A DNA stretch of 56,117 nucleotides, from the NCBI GenBank assembly GCA_013360215.1, contig JABWCP010000021.1:1-56117 (forward strand). Direction: 5' to 3'. Each line of letters opens with the position of its first letter. Position 1 is the first letter of the stretch. This stretch comes from a bacterium. GTDB lineage: Bacteria; CLD3; SB21. A program made the translations under genes and the position numbers. Positions 47,164 to 56,051 of the stretch are shown here, piece by piece. The notes under the pieces were generated by a model, which searched no databases, had not been told where the DNA came from, and saw nothing but the letters and a program-made list of their open reading frames with translations.

Positions 47164-48513
47164 GTGTACAAACGATCGTCCATATATATATTTTTGAGCC
47201 TCATTTTGTTGTTAAACGGATGCGTGCCGCAGTACGGTGAACTCAAGTTGCCGCCACGCCATATTATTATAAAATACTGTTGGGAAACATTTGAGCTTGG
47301 TCTTAAAGACAAAAATGATTTTGTCAAAACGTCCACGCTGACGACTTTGGGACGCATCGGCTCGGCATCAGCGGCGGAAACCATCGCATCGGCAGATCTC
47401 GGTGTGAAACCGCAAGTGACGCGCACAGCCGTTGCAACGCTGGCGCAGATGCACGACAGTGCGGCATTTCAAGCCTTGCTTCGGTTCCGTGGTCATTCTG
47501 ATTTTTTTGTGCGCGAAAATGTCGCGATGGGTATGGTACGCATGCGGGATTTGTACGGTGACACCTTAGTGGCCCGCGTACTCAAGCGTATGCATCTATA
47601 CGTGGATTCGATCGAAAGCGATACGATGTTCTACGAAAAATCCGAGATTCAGCAAGAGCGGCGTGAAATCAAAACCAAACTGGCCATTGCTATTTCATCG
47701 GTTGATCCGCGATTCCCTGATCCTCAGATTGCGCTTGCCTACCGCGATGCACCCTTGGCGGCGCGTGTCGCATTGGTTAATTTTATCGGCGCCGTCAAGC
47801 CACCCAATGCACTGACATGGCTGAGCCCATTTATGATGGATTCTTCCACCTACGTACGTTCCAAAACAGCCGAGGCATTAGGAAAAATCGCCTCACCGCA
47901 AGCCTATGATATGCTGCGGGGTATGTTGCGAACGCAACGACGTGAAGAAGTCGTTGTCAACGCGGCGATCGCTTTGATGCCGGCCGACGAAGTGCGCGCC
48001 GTCGAAGTTTTGATACAGGCAATGGATACCTATGATGAAGATACGCAGAGTAATATCTTACTTGCTCTCGGCGAAGCTAAATTACCTGAATCCCGCGCTA
48101 AAATTTTGCCGTTGGTAAAATCGGCCGTTACCGGTAAAGGCGATTGGGTGCGGGTCGGTGCCATCGGTGCTTTGGGATTGATCAAAGATACGACTACACT
48201 GCCGCTCATCGAAGCGGCGCTGGAAGATCCGGTGGACGAAGTCCGCGAAATTGCCGTCGGGGTTTTGGCTCAGATGAAAGGCGAAACAATGGTGGATCGG
48301 CTCAAAGCCTGGGCAAAAGACGATCAGTACTCCATGCGTTCCGTCGCGCTCGCCGGATTAGGTTCCCTGCGCGATCCCGTCATGGTCGAAAAAACCGTAT
48401 ATCCGGTTTTGTATAATACCATGAAGTTTGATCCGGAAATGATGGTCCGAGTGCGGGCCGCGTTTACATTGCTTAATATCATCAATGATCGTAAGTACAC
48501 CAAAGGAATTTGA
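47164..48513 (+). CDS. HEAT-repeat lipoprotein
   Basis: The 449-residue protein has a lipoprotein signal with lipobox LLNGC and then a solenoid of HEAT-like repeats to the end. Examples of the two-helix unit are VKTSTLTTLGRIGSASAAET, STYVRSKTAEALGKIASPQA, and DWVRVGAIGALGLIKDTTTL. I set the start at GTG 47164 because GGAGGGAG lies seven bases upstream and the signal peptide then has a normal length; in-frame ATGs further upstream lack such a site. Such proteins usually act as binding scaffolds. It is divergent from the REC gene and precedes UPF0182. Confidence 0.82.
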   Translation: MYKRSSIYIFLSLILLLNGCVPQYGELKLPPRHIIIKYCWETFELGLKDKNDFVKTSTLTTLGRIGSASAAETIASADLGVKPQVTRTAVATLAQMHDSAAFQALLRFRGHSDFFVRENVAMGMVRMRDLYGDTLVARVLKRMHLYVDSIESDTMFYEKSEIQQERREIKTKLAIAISSVDPRFPDPQIALAYRDAPLAARVALVNFIGAVKPPNALTWLSPFMMDSSTYVRSKTAEALGKIASPQAYDMLRGMLRTQRREEVVVNAAIALMPADEVRAVEVLIQAMDTYDEDTQSNILLALGEAKLPESRAKILPLVKSAVTGKGDWVRVGAIGALGLIKDTTTLPLIEAALEDPVDEVREIAVGVLAQMKGETMVDRLKAWAKDDQYSMRSVALAGLGSLRDPVMVEKTVYPVLYNTMKFDPEMMVRVRAAFTLLNIINDRKYTKGI

Positions 48514-48554
48514 AGCTAAGTATTGCTAACCTAACAAGGAGCTAATCAACGCAT

Positions 48555-51335
48555 ATGCGTCGTTTGTCCACTATCCTTTTCGTATTGATACTCGGCTACT
48601 ATGCCGTATCCAGTTACGTCAGTTTTTACAGCGAGCTGTTGTGGTTTCAGTCCATGGGGTATGAAGAAGCCTTTTGGCGAATGTATATGACTGAATATAT
48701 TGTCGGTGCGGTATACTTCGCGATATTTTGGCTTGTGATCGGCGTCAATATATGGATCGCTTCCCGAATGGAGGCCGTGTACGTTTCACCGACCGGCGGT
48801 GTGTATCAACAACCCTTCAATCTTGTTGCGAAACCTGCCAAAACAATATTTTTCGGCATTTTGATCTTTGTAAGTTATATCATGTCCAGTGCGCCGGCCG
48901 CCAAGTGGATGCGCATTTTGCAATACATGCATAGTGAAAGCTTCGGTACGGCGGACAGTGTGTTTCAAAAAGACATCGGTTATTATATTTACCAACTGCC
49001 ATTTTATCAGAGTATCGTATCATGGTTGTATGGCGTGGTGATCGTCGCGATGATCGCTGTGCTGGCTACGTATCTTTACCGTAAAGCGATTTATATCGAA
49101 CCGCAAGGAATTCGCCTCGCGGATGTCGTGAAACGCCATCTGATGATACTGGGCGCCATGTTGCTTTTGATCTACGCCGTGGATAATTATTTTTCGGCGT
49201 ACAATATCCTTTACAAAGATAACGGAACGGTAGTCGGCGCATCGTATACGGATGTGCATGCCGTTCTGCTTGGTTACCGTGTGATGATTGCCGTCGCCAT
49301 ACTTGGTGCGATCGCCGCATTATGGGGCGCTGTCAAAGCGACGTGGCGGTTTGCGGTGATCGGCGGCGTTGCCCAATTTGCCGTCGGCTTTGTCATGCTC
49401 AACGTGTATCCCGGGCTGATTCATCGTTTTGTGGTCACCCCCAACGCGCTCGAAAAAGAAAAACCTTATATCGAAGAAAATATTCGCCAAACGCGTCGCG
49501 CCTACGAATTGGATAAAATTACCGAACAGGATTTTAACTACGAATTATCGCTCAAAGCGTCCGATTTGAAAGCCAATTCCTCCACGATCAAAAATATCAC
49601 GTTGTGGGATTATCGTCCGATCAAAGATTCGTATTCGCAGCTTCAGGAGATACGTCCGTATTACAATTTTTATGACGTGGACATTGATCGCTACATGATC
49701 AACGGCGAATACCGTCAGGTCATGTTGGCCGGACGTGAAATGAATCTCGACAAAATCGGTTCCAGTGAAAATTGGATCAATAAGACCTTTATCTACACCC
49801 ACGGCCACGGTATCGTCATGAGTCCGGTCAACGTCGTTACACAAGAAGGTCAGCCGGAGTTTTTCATCAAAAATATTCCGCCGGAATTAGCGGTGAATAT
49901 CAAAATAGATCGCCCGGAAATTTATTTCGGTGAACTGATGAACGAATCGGATTACGTGATCGTCAAAACTTCGAAAGAAGAATTTGACTATCCTTTGGGC
50001 GAATCCAATCAGCATACGATGTACAAGGAAGAATCCGGTGTAAGTATCGGCAGCTTTGCCCGTAAGATGCTTTTTGCGATTCGTTTTAACAAATTTAATC
50101 TCCTGCTGAACGACTATATTCAGGCGCAAAGTAAAGTATTATACTATCGTAATATCCGCGATCGCGTCGAAAAAATCGCGCCGTATATCCGGTGGGATCG
50201 CGATCCGTACCTCGTGGCGGAGAACGGACGACTTTACTGGATGATGGATGGATATACGATCACGGATCAATACCCGTACTCAGCTATGTCGGAAGAAAGA
50301 GTGGGTTCCGGGGCTTTTGCACGCAAACGCTATTTCAATTATATCCGCAATTCCGTCAAAGTCGTGATTGATGCGTACAACGGCAAAACCGATCTGTATG
50401 CATTTCAACCCGACAGCGATCCGCTGATCCGTGTTTACGGAAAAATGTTCAAAGGGGTGTTCAAAGAGTACGCTACCATGCCGGACGAACTCAAAAAACA
50501 CGTGCGTTATCCGCAGGATTTGTTTGACATTCAGGCGTCCCATTTCGCATCGTATCACGTGTCGGATGCCAATGTGTTTTTTAATAAAGAAGACGTGTGG
50601 CATGTCGCTCAGGAAAAATACGGCGATGATGTGCAGACCATGGAGAGTTATTACATGATCATGCGCCTGCCGGGCGAAACTAAAGAAGAGTTTATCACGT
50701 TGTTGCCTTTTACGCCCAATAACAAATCCAATATGATCGCCTGGTTTTGTGTACGCAGTGACGGGGACAATTACGGAAAACTTCTGGTGTACCGTTTTCC
50801 CAAAACGGAACTGGTGTACGGTCCTATGCAGGTCGAAAGCCGTATAGATCAAACGCCTGAGATTTCAGAAAAACTTACGCTGTGGAATCAGCAAGGTTCA
50901 CGGGTGACGCGCGGCAATATGCTCGTTGTTCCGATCAATAATTCGCTGCTCTACGTCGAACCGCTGTATCTGCAGTCCAATCAAAGCCGTCTGCCGGAAC
51001 TGAAAAAAGTCATCGTGGCCTACGGCAACAGTATTTTTATGGAAGACAATCTGGAAATCGGATTGGAAAAAATTTTCGGTGGCAATTACGGCGACTTCGG
51101 AACTTCGAGTACCGTGGCACCGATGTCTGAGAATAAAGCAACGACCGATAACGTATCAAGCAGCTTGTCGTCGGATCAATCGCGGGCTCTGCGTGAACTT
51201 TCACGCTCGGCGATGCAAAATTATAATAACGCACAAGATGCGCTCAAACGCGGTGATTGGGCTAAGTATGGCGAATTCCTTGAGCGCCTCAAGCGTGATT
51301 TGGATAAACTCAACGAACAAAGTCAAAAATTCTAA
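48555..51335 (+). CDS. UPF0182 family large membrane protein
   Basis: The 926-residue protein matches the UPF0182 family. About seven transmembrane helices lie in the first 310 residues (FYSELLWFQSMGYEEAFWRM is a hallmark of the N terminus). A large extracytoplasmic part contains IEENIRQTRRAYELDKITEQ, LWDYRPIKDSY, ITDQYPYS and PQDLFDIQASHFASYHVSDA. A Gln/Lys-rich helical tail closes the protein (ALRELSRSAMQNYNNAQDAL). The function of the family is unknown despite its wide spread. The stop overlaps the thioesterase start by one base. Confidence 0.93.
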   Translation: MRRLSTILFVLILGYYAVSSYVSFYSELLWFQSMGYEEAFWRMYMTEYIVGAVYFAIFWLVIGVNIWIASRMEAVYVSPTGGVYQQPFNLVAKPAKTIFFGILIFVSYIMSSAPAAKWMRILQYMHSESFGTADSVFQKDIGYYIYQLPFYQSIVSWLYGVVIVAMIAVLATYLYRKAIYIEPQGIRLADVVKRHLMILGAMLLLIYAVDNYFSAYNILYKDNGTVVGASYTDVHAVLLGYRVMIAVAILGAIAALWGAVKATWRFAVIGGVAQFAVGFVMLNVYPGLIHRFVVTPNALEKEKPYIEENIRQTRRAYELDKITEQDFNYELSLKASDLKANSSTIKNITLWDYRPIKDSYSQLQEIRPYYNFYDVDIDRYMINGEYRQVMLAGREMNLDKIGSSENWINKTFIYTHGHGIVMSPVNVVTQEGQPEFFIKNIPPELAVNIKIDRPEIYFGELMNESDYVIVKTSKEEFDYPLGESNQHTMYKEESGVSIGSFARKMLFAIRFNKFNLLLNDYIQAQSKVLYYRNIRDRVEKIAPYIRWDRDPYLVAENGRLYWMMDGYTITDQYPYSAMSEERVGSGAFARKRYFNYIRNSVKVVIDAYNGKTDLYAFQPDSDPLIRVYGKMFKGVFKEYATMPDELKKHVRYPQDLFDIQASHFASYHVSDANVFFNKEDVWHVAQEKYGDDVQTMESYYMIMRLPGETKEEFITLLPFTPNNKSNMIAWFCVRSDGDNYGKLLVYRFPKTELVYGPMQVESRIDQTPEISEKLTLWNQQGSRVTRGNMLVVPINNSLLYVEPLYLQSNQSRLPELKKVIVAYGNSIFMEDNLEIGLEKIFGGNYGDFGTSSTVAPMSENKATTDNVSSSLSSDQSRALRELSRSAMQNYNNAQDALKRGDWAKYGEFLERLKRDLDKLNEQSQKF

Positions 51336-51829
51336 TGAAGGATAACCGTTTGCAAGCCCAACGTTCATTGCCGCTCAGCAGTTGGCATATTGTATTTCCC
51401 AATGATACCAATCCGCACGGAACGATGTTTGGCGGTAAGGTCATGGCGATCATGGATATTCAGGCCGGCATTGTTGCGACACAATATTGCCATCGCATGG
51501 TGGTGACGGCGTCCACCGAAGCCGTGGATTTTCGCAATCCGGTCAAAGTCGGAGACCGGTTGGAAACAATTGCGCGGGTGGTATATGTCGGTAAAACTTC
51601 GATGGTCGTTCGTATTGACGCCTATGCCGAAAATCCGTTATCCGGAAAACGTAAACATTGTACGACGGCCTATTTTAATATGGTCGCGCTGGATGAAGAC
51701 GGTGCGCCGACGATGATACCGCCGTTGATCGTGGAAACGGATGAGGAAAAACGCGATTTTGAACTGGCCAAACACATCAAAGAGGCGGCGACTGAACGTA
51801 AAAAACGATTTGCCGATACGTCGTTGTGA
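51335..51829 (+). CDS. Acyl-CoA thioesterase, hotdog fold (YciA/BACH family)
   Basis: The 164-residue protein has a hotdog thioesterase domain: NPHGTMFGGKVMAIMDIQAG holds the helix with the catalytic Asp, followed by TASTEAVDFRNPVKVGDRLE and the strand VVRIDAYAEN. It hydrolyses acyl-CoA esters to the free acid and CoA in the cytoplasm; the chain length cannot be told. It starts within the stop codon of the UPF0182 gene, so translation is coupled, although no functional link is known. Confidence 0.9.
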   Translation: MKDNRLQAQRSLPLSSWHIVFPNDTNPHGTMFGGKVMAIMDIQAGIVATQYCHRMVVTASTEAVDFRNPVKVGDRLETIARVVYVGKTSMVVRIDAYAENPLSGKRKHCTTAYFNMVALDEDGAPTMIPPLIVETDEEKRDFELAKHIKEAATERKKRFADTSL

Positions 51830-51888
51830 TGCGCGATGTATAGTATTGATTGTATCAAAAAATAATTTATAAAAAAAAGTTATAGCCC

Positions 51889-52710
51889 ATGATTCCTACA
51901 TTATTTGAAATACCGATCTTCGGTGGCATTCCCATTCACAGCTTCGGGCTTATGATGGCGGCGGCTTTCCTTACTTCCAGTTTTGTGCTGCGGCGGTTGT
52001 TCAAAAATGCCGGATATTCCGAAGAATTGTCGGAAAAAATCATTCTTGTCGCGGCGATTGCCGGTTTAGCCGGTTCCAAATTGTATTATCTTTTTTTTGA
52101 AGCGTTTGAACGTTTTAAAAAATATCCGATGGAGATGTTGTTTAGCGGCGCGGGACTTACCTGGTATGGCGGTTTTGTTTTAGCGACGATAAGCATTATC
52201 TATTTGTTAAAGAAAAATAAAATCCCCGTCTTGCGCGGCGTGGATCTTATAGCGATCCCGCTACCGCTTGGTTATGGTATCGGCCGTATCGGATGCCATC
52301 TTTCGGGCGACGGCGATTACGGTTTGCCGTGGGACGGGCCTTGGGCTACAAATTATTCGCGCGGTGTCGTTCCGCCTTCTCAGGCCTTTCACGGCTCGGA
52401 GATCGCTCGTCAATATCCGAACGGGATCGTTCCGGATAATACGCTTTGCCACCCGACGCCGTTGTATGAAACGTTGATTTCAACGGGAATTTTTTTGATC
52501 CTGTGGCATATGAGTAAACGTAAATTGCCTGCGGGTTCCATCATTTCGCTTTATCTCATGCTTGCCGGTATGGAGCGTTTTTTTATCGAATTTATGCGTC
52601 TCAATCCTAAAGTGGCGTTTGGCCTGAGCGGCGCGCAATTGATCAGTGTGGTGATGATTACAGCCGGTGCGGGTTCGCTGGCTTATTTGTGGAAGCGTGC
52701 AACGGCATGA
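51889..52710 (+). CDS. lgt: Prolipoprotein diacylglyceryl transferase
   Basis: The 273-residue membrane enzyme transfers a diacylglyceryl group from phosphatidylglycerol to the lipobox Cys of prolipoproteins, the first step for the many lipoproteins in this window. Seven helices are expected. Visible family marks are IHSFGLMMAAAFL, GLTWYGGFV, the signature GYGIGRIGCHLSGDGDYG and HPTPLYE. The stop overlaps the DUF4159 start (ATGA). A decayed copy of its last codons is found at 55.5 kb. Confidence 0.94.
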   Translation: MIPTLFEIPIFGGIPIHSFGLMMAAAFLTSSFVLRRLFKNAGYSEELSEKIILVAAIAGLAGSKLYYLFFEAFERFKKYPMEMLFSGAGLTWYGGFVLATISIIYLLKKNKIPVLRGVDLIAIPLPLGYGIGRIGCHLSGDGDYGLPWDGPWATNYSRGVVPPSQAFHGSEIARQYPNGIVPDNTLCHPTPLYETLISTGIFLILWHMSKRKLPAGSIISLYLMLAGMERFFIEFMRLNPKVAFGLSGAQLISVVMITAGAGSLAYLWKRATA

Positions 52711-53387
52711 TACGGTTTGTTTATGTTTTATTTTTGATCTTAGTGTTAAACGATACCGTATCGGCGCAGGCCAATGGGAAAATCGCGTCATCTCGTTTTA
52801 CGATCGCGCGTCTCAAATACGGCGGTGGCGGGGATTGGTATGGCAATAAAAACGCATTGAATCACCTGCTGCGTTATTTGAGTGATAATACCAATATTGC
52901 CGTTGAAAAAACGGAAACCTACGTGGATCCGTCGGATATCCGGCTTTTTGATTATACCTTTTTGTATATGGCCGGTCACGGCAACGTCAAATTCAGCGAT
53001 GATGATGTTCGCCAATTGCGTCGTTTTCTGACCGGCGGCGGCTTTCTTTGGTGCGATGATGATTATGGTATTGATCCGTATTTTCGGCGTGAGATGAAGC
53101 GTGTGTTTCCGGAACTTGATTTTACACTGATTCCTTTTTCACATCCGATTTATTCGATCGGATCACGGTTCCCCAATGGTATGCCGAAAATACACGAACA
53201 CGATGGGGGCCCTCCGCAAGGTTACGGATTGTTTTGGAAAGGGCGATTAATTTGTTTTTATTCTAAAAATACGGATATCAGCGACGGCCTCGAAGGGCCG
53301 GAAGTATTTCCCGAAGACCATCCTGAAAAACAAGCGGAGGCACTTCGGTTTGCGGCGAATATTGTAATGTATGCCTTAAGTTACTGA
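52707..53387 (+). CDS. DUF4159 protein, exported
   Basis: The 226-residue protein has a signal peptide (cleavage near NDTVSAQ) and a DUF4159 domain: FTIARLKYGGGGDWYGNKNA, VDPSDIRLFDYTFLYMAGHG, VRQLRRFLTGGGFLWCDDDY and FYSKNTDISDGLEGPEVFPE. The family has a class I glutamine-amidotransferase-like fold and is often found near MoxR/DUF58 genes in FCB and planctomycete genomes, where its role is unknown. The start at 52707 overlaps the lgt stop by four bases. A broken, diverged copy of the first third lies at 55.5-55.84 kb. Confidence 0.88.
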   Translation: MIRFVYVLFLILVLNDTVSAQANGKIASSRFTIARLKYGGGGDWYGNKNALNHLLRYLSDNTNIAVEKTETYVDPSDIRLFDYTFLYMAGHGNVKFSDDDVRQLRRFLTGGGFLWCDDDYGIDPYFRREMKRVFPELDFTLIPFSHPIYSIGSRFPNGMPKIHEHDGGPPQGYGLFWKGRLICFYSKNTDISDGLEGPEVFPEDHPEKQAEALRFAANIVMYALSY

Positions 53388-53400
53388 GAAGGTGAAGAAT

Positions 53401-54096
53401 ATGAAAAATGGTGTCGGTGAAAAAATTCTTGATGCGGCTATGTTGGTGGTTATGCTGGCGGCGCTGTATCTGACATTTATTTGGGTTCCCAATGAAAAGA
53501 CCATGGGTATCATTCAACGCGTGTTTTATTTTCATGTGCCCGCCGCGTGGGTTTCATTTTTAGCGTTTGGTTTTGTTTTTGTCGCGAGCATCATGTATCT
53601 GATCAAGCGGGATGACAAATGGGACGCCATGGCCGTATGTTCGGCAGAAATCGGTTTGCTTTTTTGTACGATCGTATTGGTGACCGGGCCGATTTGGGCT
53701 AAACCGGTGTGGGGCATTTGGTGGACGTGGGATGCGCGCCTGACATTGACGTTGGTACTGTGGCTTATATACCTCGCATACACGATGTTACGGGCATACA
53801 TTGACGATCCGCTCAAGCGGGGACGCCTTTCAGCCGTCGTCGGCATCGTGGGATTTGTAGATGTTCCGCTGGTTTATTTTTCGATTCGCTGGTGGCGCAC
53901 ACAGCATCCGGCACCCGTCATGGCGGGGGGCGAAGGTTCGGGTTTGGCACCGGAAATGCGTTTGGTGTTGATGTTTTGCCTTGCCGCATTTACTCTGCTT
54001 TTTGTGTATTTATTGAATAAACGCCTGAAAATGGAGAAAACCGAACGAGAGCTTGAGTTACTTTATCGTACGGTGCAACGCGACAACCGGATGTAG
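53401..54096 (+). CDS. ccmC: Heme exporter/cytochrome c assembly protein CcmC
   Basis: The 231-residue membrane protein has six transmembrane helices and the CcmC marks: the first periplasmic heme His in FYFHVPAAWVSF, the Trp-rich heme-handling motif WGIWWTWDARLTLTLVLW, and the second His in WWRTQHPAPVM. It presents heme to CcmE for maturation of c-type cytochromes such as ActA, ActE and the CtaC domain here. No other ccm genes are in the window. I prefer ATG 53401 with AAGG upstream over a GTG three codons earlier. Its last 167 bases are repeated at 55838-56004. Confidence 0.92.
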   Translation: MKNGVGEKILDAAMLVVMLAALYLTFIWVPNEKTMGIIQRVFYFHVPAAWVSFLAFGFVFVASIMYLIKRDDKWDAMAVCSAEIGLLFCTIVLVTGPIWAKPVWGIWWTWDARLTLTLVLWLIYLAYTMLRAYIDDPLKRGRLSAVVGIVGFVDVPLVYFSIRWWRTQHPAPVMAGGEGSGLAPEMRLVLMFCLAAFTLLFVYLLNKRLKMEKTERELELLYRTVQRDNRM

Positions 54097-54209
54097 TTTT
54101 TTGCGATAGCATAGTTGGTTCCAAGACGTTATATTAAAAAACGATGAGAAAAATAATTCTAATAGTTTGTTTGTTGTTGCTCCGGACGACCGTATTTGCC
54201 GGGGATGGG
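53930..54209 (+). repeat. 280-bp direct repeat, left copy (ccmC end and porV-like start)
   Basis: This segment matches 55838-56117 without gaps at a constant offset of 1908 bases, with four mismatches that I could count (at 54029, 54056, 54083 and 54176, pairing with 55937, 55964, 55991 and 56084). The right copy is cut off by the window edge, so the true repeat may be longer. Three of the four differences are transitions and three fall within the ccmC coding part. Confidence 0.95.
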
Positions 54210-54464
54210 TATCAATTTTTGCGTGTCGGCGTGACGGCCCGCGCGACGGGACTCGGCGATGTGTTTGTCGCTCAACCCGGTGACGCAACAACGTTTATGT
54301 ACAATCCGGCAGGCCTTGCAACACTACAAGGGCGGACTTTTGCAGCAAGCTATAAAGAAAGCCTGCCGTTATCATTGCAAGCCGGCGTAAATTATAAACT
54401 GCGGAATGCCCCGGTTACGGTCAATCTGACATTTACAGATATACAAACGACTGTCAGCGTATAA
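54144..54464 (+). pseudogene. Truncated PorV/UPF0164-like gene
   Basis: The 106-residue frame has a signal peptide ending near TTVFAGDG and the N-terminal PorV/UPF0164 hallmark ARATGLGDVFVAQPGDATTF followed by MYNPAGLATLQG. It then jumps to LPLSLQAGVNYKLRNAPVTV, which looks like a later part of a barrel, and stops at 54464. Family members are normally about 280 residues or longer. I infer a decayed gene with an internal deletion, though a short expressed product is possible. A second start of the same gene appears at 56052. Confidence 0.75.
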
Positions 54465-54574
54465 ATTGAGCGCTACGACTGCTCAATCAGCAAAGATGAA
54501 ATTTTCAGTTGATCTTTTTAACTCAAAATAAAAAATTCAAACTACTTATATTAAAACAAAAAAAGGATAGATTC

Positions 54575-55432
54575 ATGAAGGAAGAACAAACCTTGGTTAA
54601 TGACGTAAAGCAATTTTGGTCAAGTCATCCAATGGCATACAATTTTCCGACTAAAAACCTTTCGAAAGATTTGCTTGCGCAGATTGATCAAAAATTTTAT
54701 AAAAAGGCTGTCAATTGTTATAATGGTGATGGCAAAAAACTCTACTCCGATTATATTGACTATAATGAGGTGATCAAGAATAAGAGTGTTCTGGAAATTG
54801 GATACGGAATGGGCACTATGATGCAATGTTTTTGTGAAAATGGAGCTAATTATTTTGGAATTGATCTTAGTGATTTTCATTTTGCTGCAGCTCAATTTCG
54901 AAAATCCATGTTTAATCTTAACGCCGATGTTGTATTAGGAAATGCAGAAAGTTTGCCTTATGGGGATAATCAATTTGATTTTGTTTTTTCACATGGGGTT
55001 ATCCATCATACGCCACAGACCGAAAAGGTATGTGATGAAATTTATAGAGTGCTAAAGCCGGGCGGTAAATTTCTTGTTATGGTTTATCATATGAATTCGA
55101 TTCGAGTAAGATGGGACTACCACATTAAACATTCCTTCTTTCGATGGCAAAAAGGATTAAAAACATTTTGTAGCATTCAAGAAGCGTTGAATTATCATAC
55201 GGATAACCATGACTCAAATCGAGGCGGCTCACCACTGGCTAAAGCGTATACACGAACGACAGGCGCCAAATTGTTTGAAAAATTTAAACACCTGCACATT
55301 GATGTTACTAGCAATCCCATTGAGTTTGAAAAATTTCCCTTTCATCCTTTTGGTAAATTGATGCCCTTTTCATTAAGAAAAAAATTATCCAAAAAATGGG
55401 GATATTTTTTGATGATTAATGGGCAAAAATGA
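54575..55432 (+). CDS. Class I SAM-dependent methyltransferase (Methyltransf_11 type)
   Basis: The 285-residue protein has a Rossmann methyltransferase core at about residues 65-180: motif I VLEIGYGMGTMM, the acidic end of strand 2 in FGIDLSDFHF, GNAESLPYGDNQFDFVFSHG, HHTPQTEKVCDEIYRVLKPG and GGKFLVMVYHMN. The N terminus (VKQFWSSHPMAYNF) recalls methyltransferases of surface-sugar and natural-product clusters. The substrate is unknown. AAAGGA lies nine bases before the ATG at 54575. The gene and its flanks are clearly more AT-rich than the neighbours, and it is enclosed by 280-bp direct repeats, so it looks acquired. Confidence 0.88.
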   Translation: MKEEQTLVNDVKQFWSSHPMAYNFPTKNLSKDLLAQIDQKFYKKAVNCYNGDGKKLYSDYIDYNEVIKNKSVLEIGYGMGTMMQCFCENGANYFGIDLSDFHFAAAQFRKSMFNLNADVVLGNAESLPYGDNQFDFVFSHGVIHHTPQTEKVCDEIYRVLKPGGKFLVMVYHMNSIRVRWDYHIKHSFFRWQKGLKTFCSIQEALNYHTDNHDSNRGGSPLAKAYTRTTGAKLFEKFKHLHIDVTSNPIEFEKFPFHPFGKLMPFSLRKKLSKKWGYFLMINGQK

Positions 55433-55526
55433 TACAATTTAAAAACATCAATACTACAAGATAAAATCATGTCCGGCATTGTGGGGATGATACATGTTGA
55501 TCCGAATAGCATGTCGAAAATGGAGT

Positions 55527-55837
55527 GGGTTCACTGGCGTATTTGTGGAAGCGCACTATCGCATGATCTAGCTTTGATTTTGTTGTTAAATAATACCGTG
55601 TCTGCGCAGACAAGCGGGAAAACGGTGTCCTATTGTTTTGCGATTGAGCGCCTCAAATAGGGCGGAAGCGGTGATCAGTATGGCAATAAAAACCCATTGA
55701 ATCATCGGCTGAATTATTTGAACGAAAATACTAAATATTGCTGTTAAAAAAACGGAGACGTATGTGGACCCGTCGGACATACGTTTTTTTGATTATAATT
55801 TTTTTGTGCATGGCGGATCACGTCAATGTCAAATTTA
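55527..55837 (+). pseudogene. Decayed lgt-end/DUF4159 fragment
   Basis: The segment aligns with 52671-52998. The last codons of lgt survive as GSLAYLWKRTIA plus stop (55528-55566), again overlapping an ATG, but that ATG is followed at once by ATC TAG. A deletion of about 16 bases in the signal peptide, a TAC-to-TAG stop at 55658-55660, an extra A near 55733 and an extra T near 55800 break the DUF4159 frame. By eye about 82% of bases match. Several differences are silent, for example throughout VDPSDIR, so the copy diverged as a working gene before it decayed. Confidence 0.85.
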
Positions 55838-56004
55838 GCGAAGGTTCGGGTTTGGCACCGGAAATGCGTTTGGTGTTGATGTTTTGCCTTGCCGCATTTA
55901 CTCTGCTTTTTGTGTATCTATTGAATAAACGCCTGAAAATGGAGAAAACCGAACGCGAGCTTGAGTTACTTTATCGTACGGTGCAACGCGATAACCGGAT
56001 GTAG
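55838..56004 (+). pseudogene. ccmC 3' fragment joined to the DUF4159 remnant
   Basis: The last 167 bases of ccmC are repeated here with three mismatches, coding EGSGLAPEMRLVLMF to the C terminus TVQRDNRM. There is no ccmC start or heme-handling motif. The fragment continues in frame from the DUF4159 remnant (ADHVNVKFS, then EGSGLAPE), so a short chimeric frame exists from ATG 55810, but it lacks every functional region of either parent. Confidence 0.88.
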
Positions 56005-56051
56005 TTTTTTGCGATAGCATAGTTGGTTCCAAGACGTTATATTAAAAAACG

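Noticed and set aside
55738-56004. An 88-codon frame ending in CcmC sequence
   Set aside because: Its first part is the DUF4159 remnant read in the wrong frame and the rest is a ccmC tail. It is gene debris, not a new gene.
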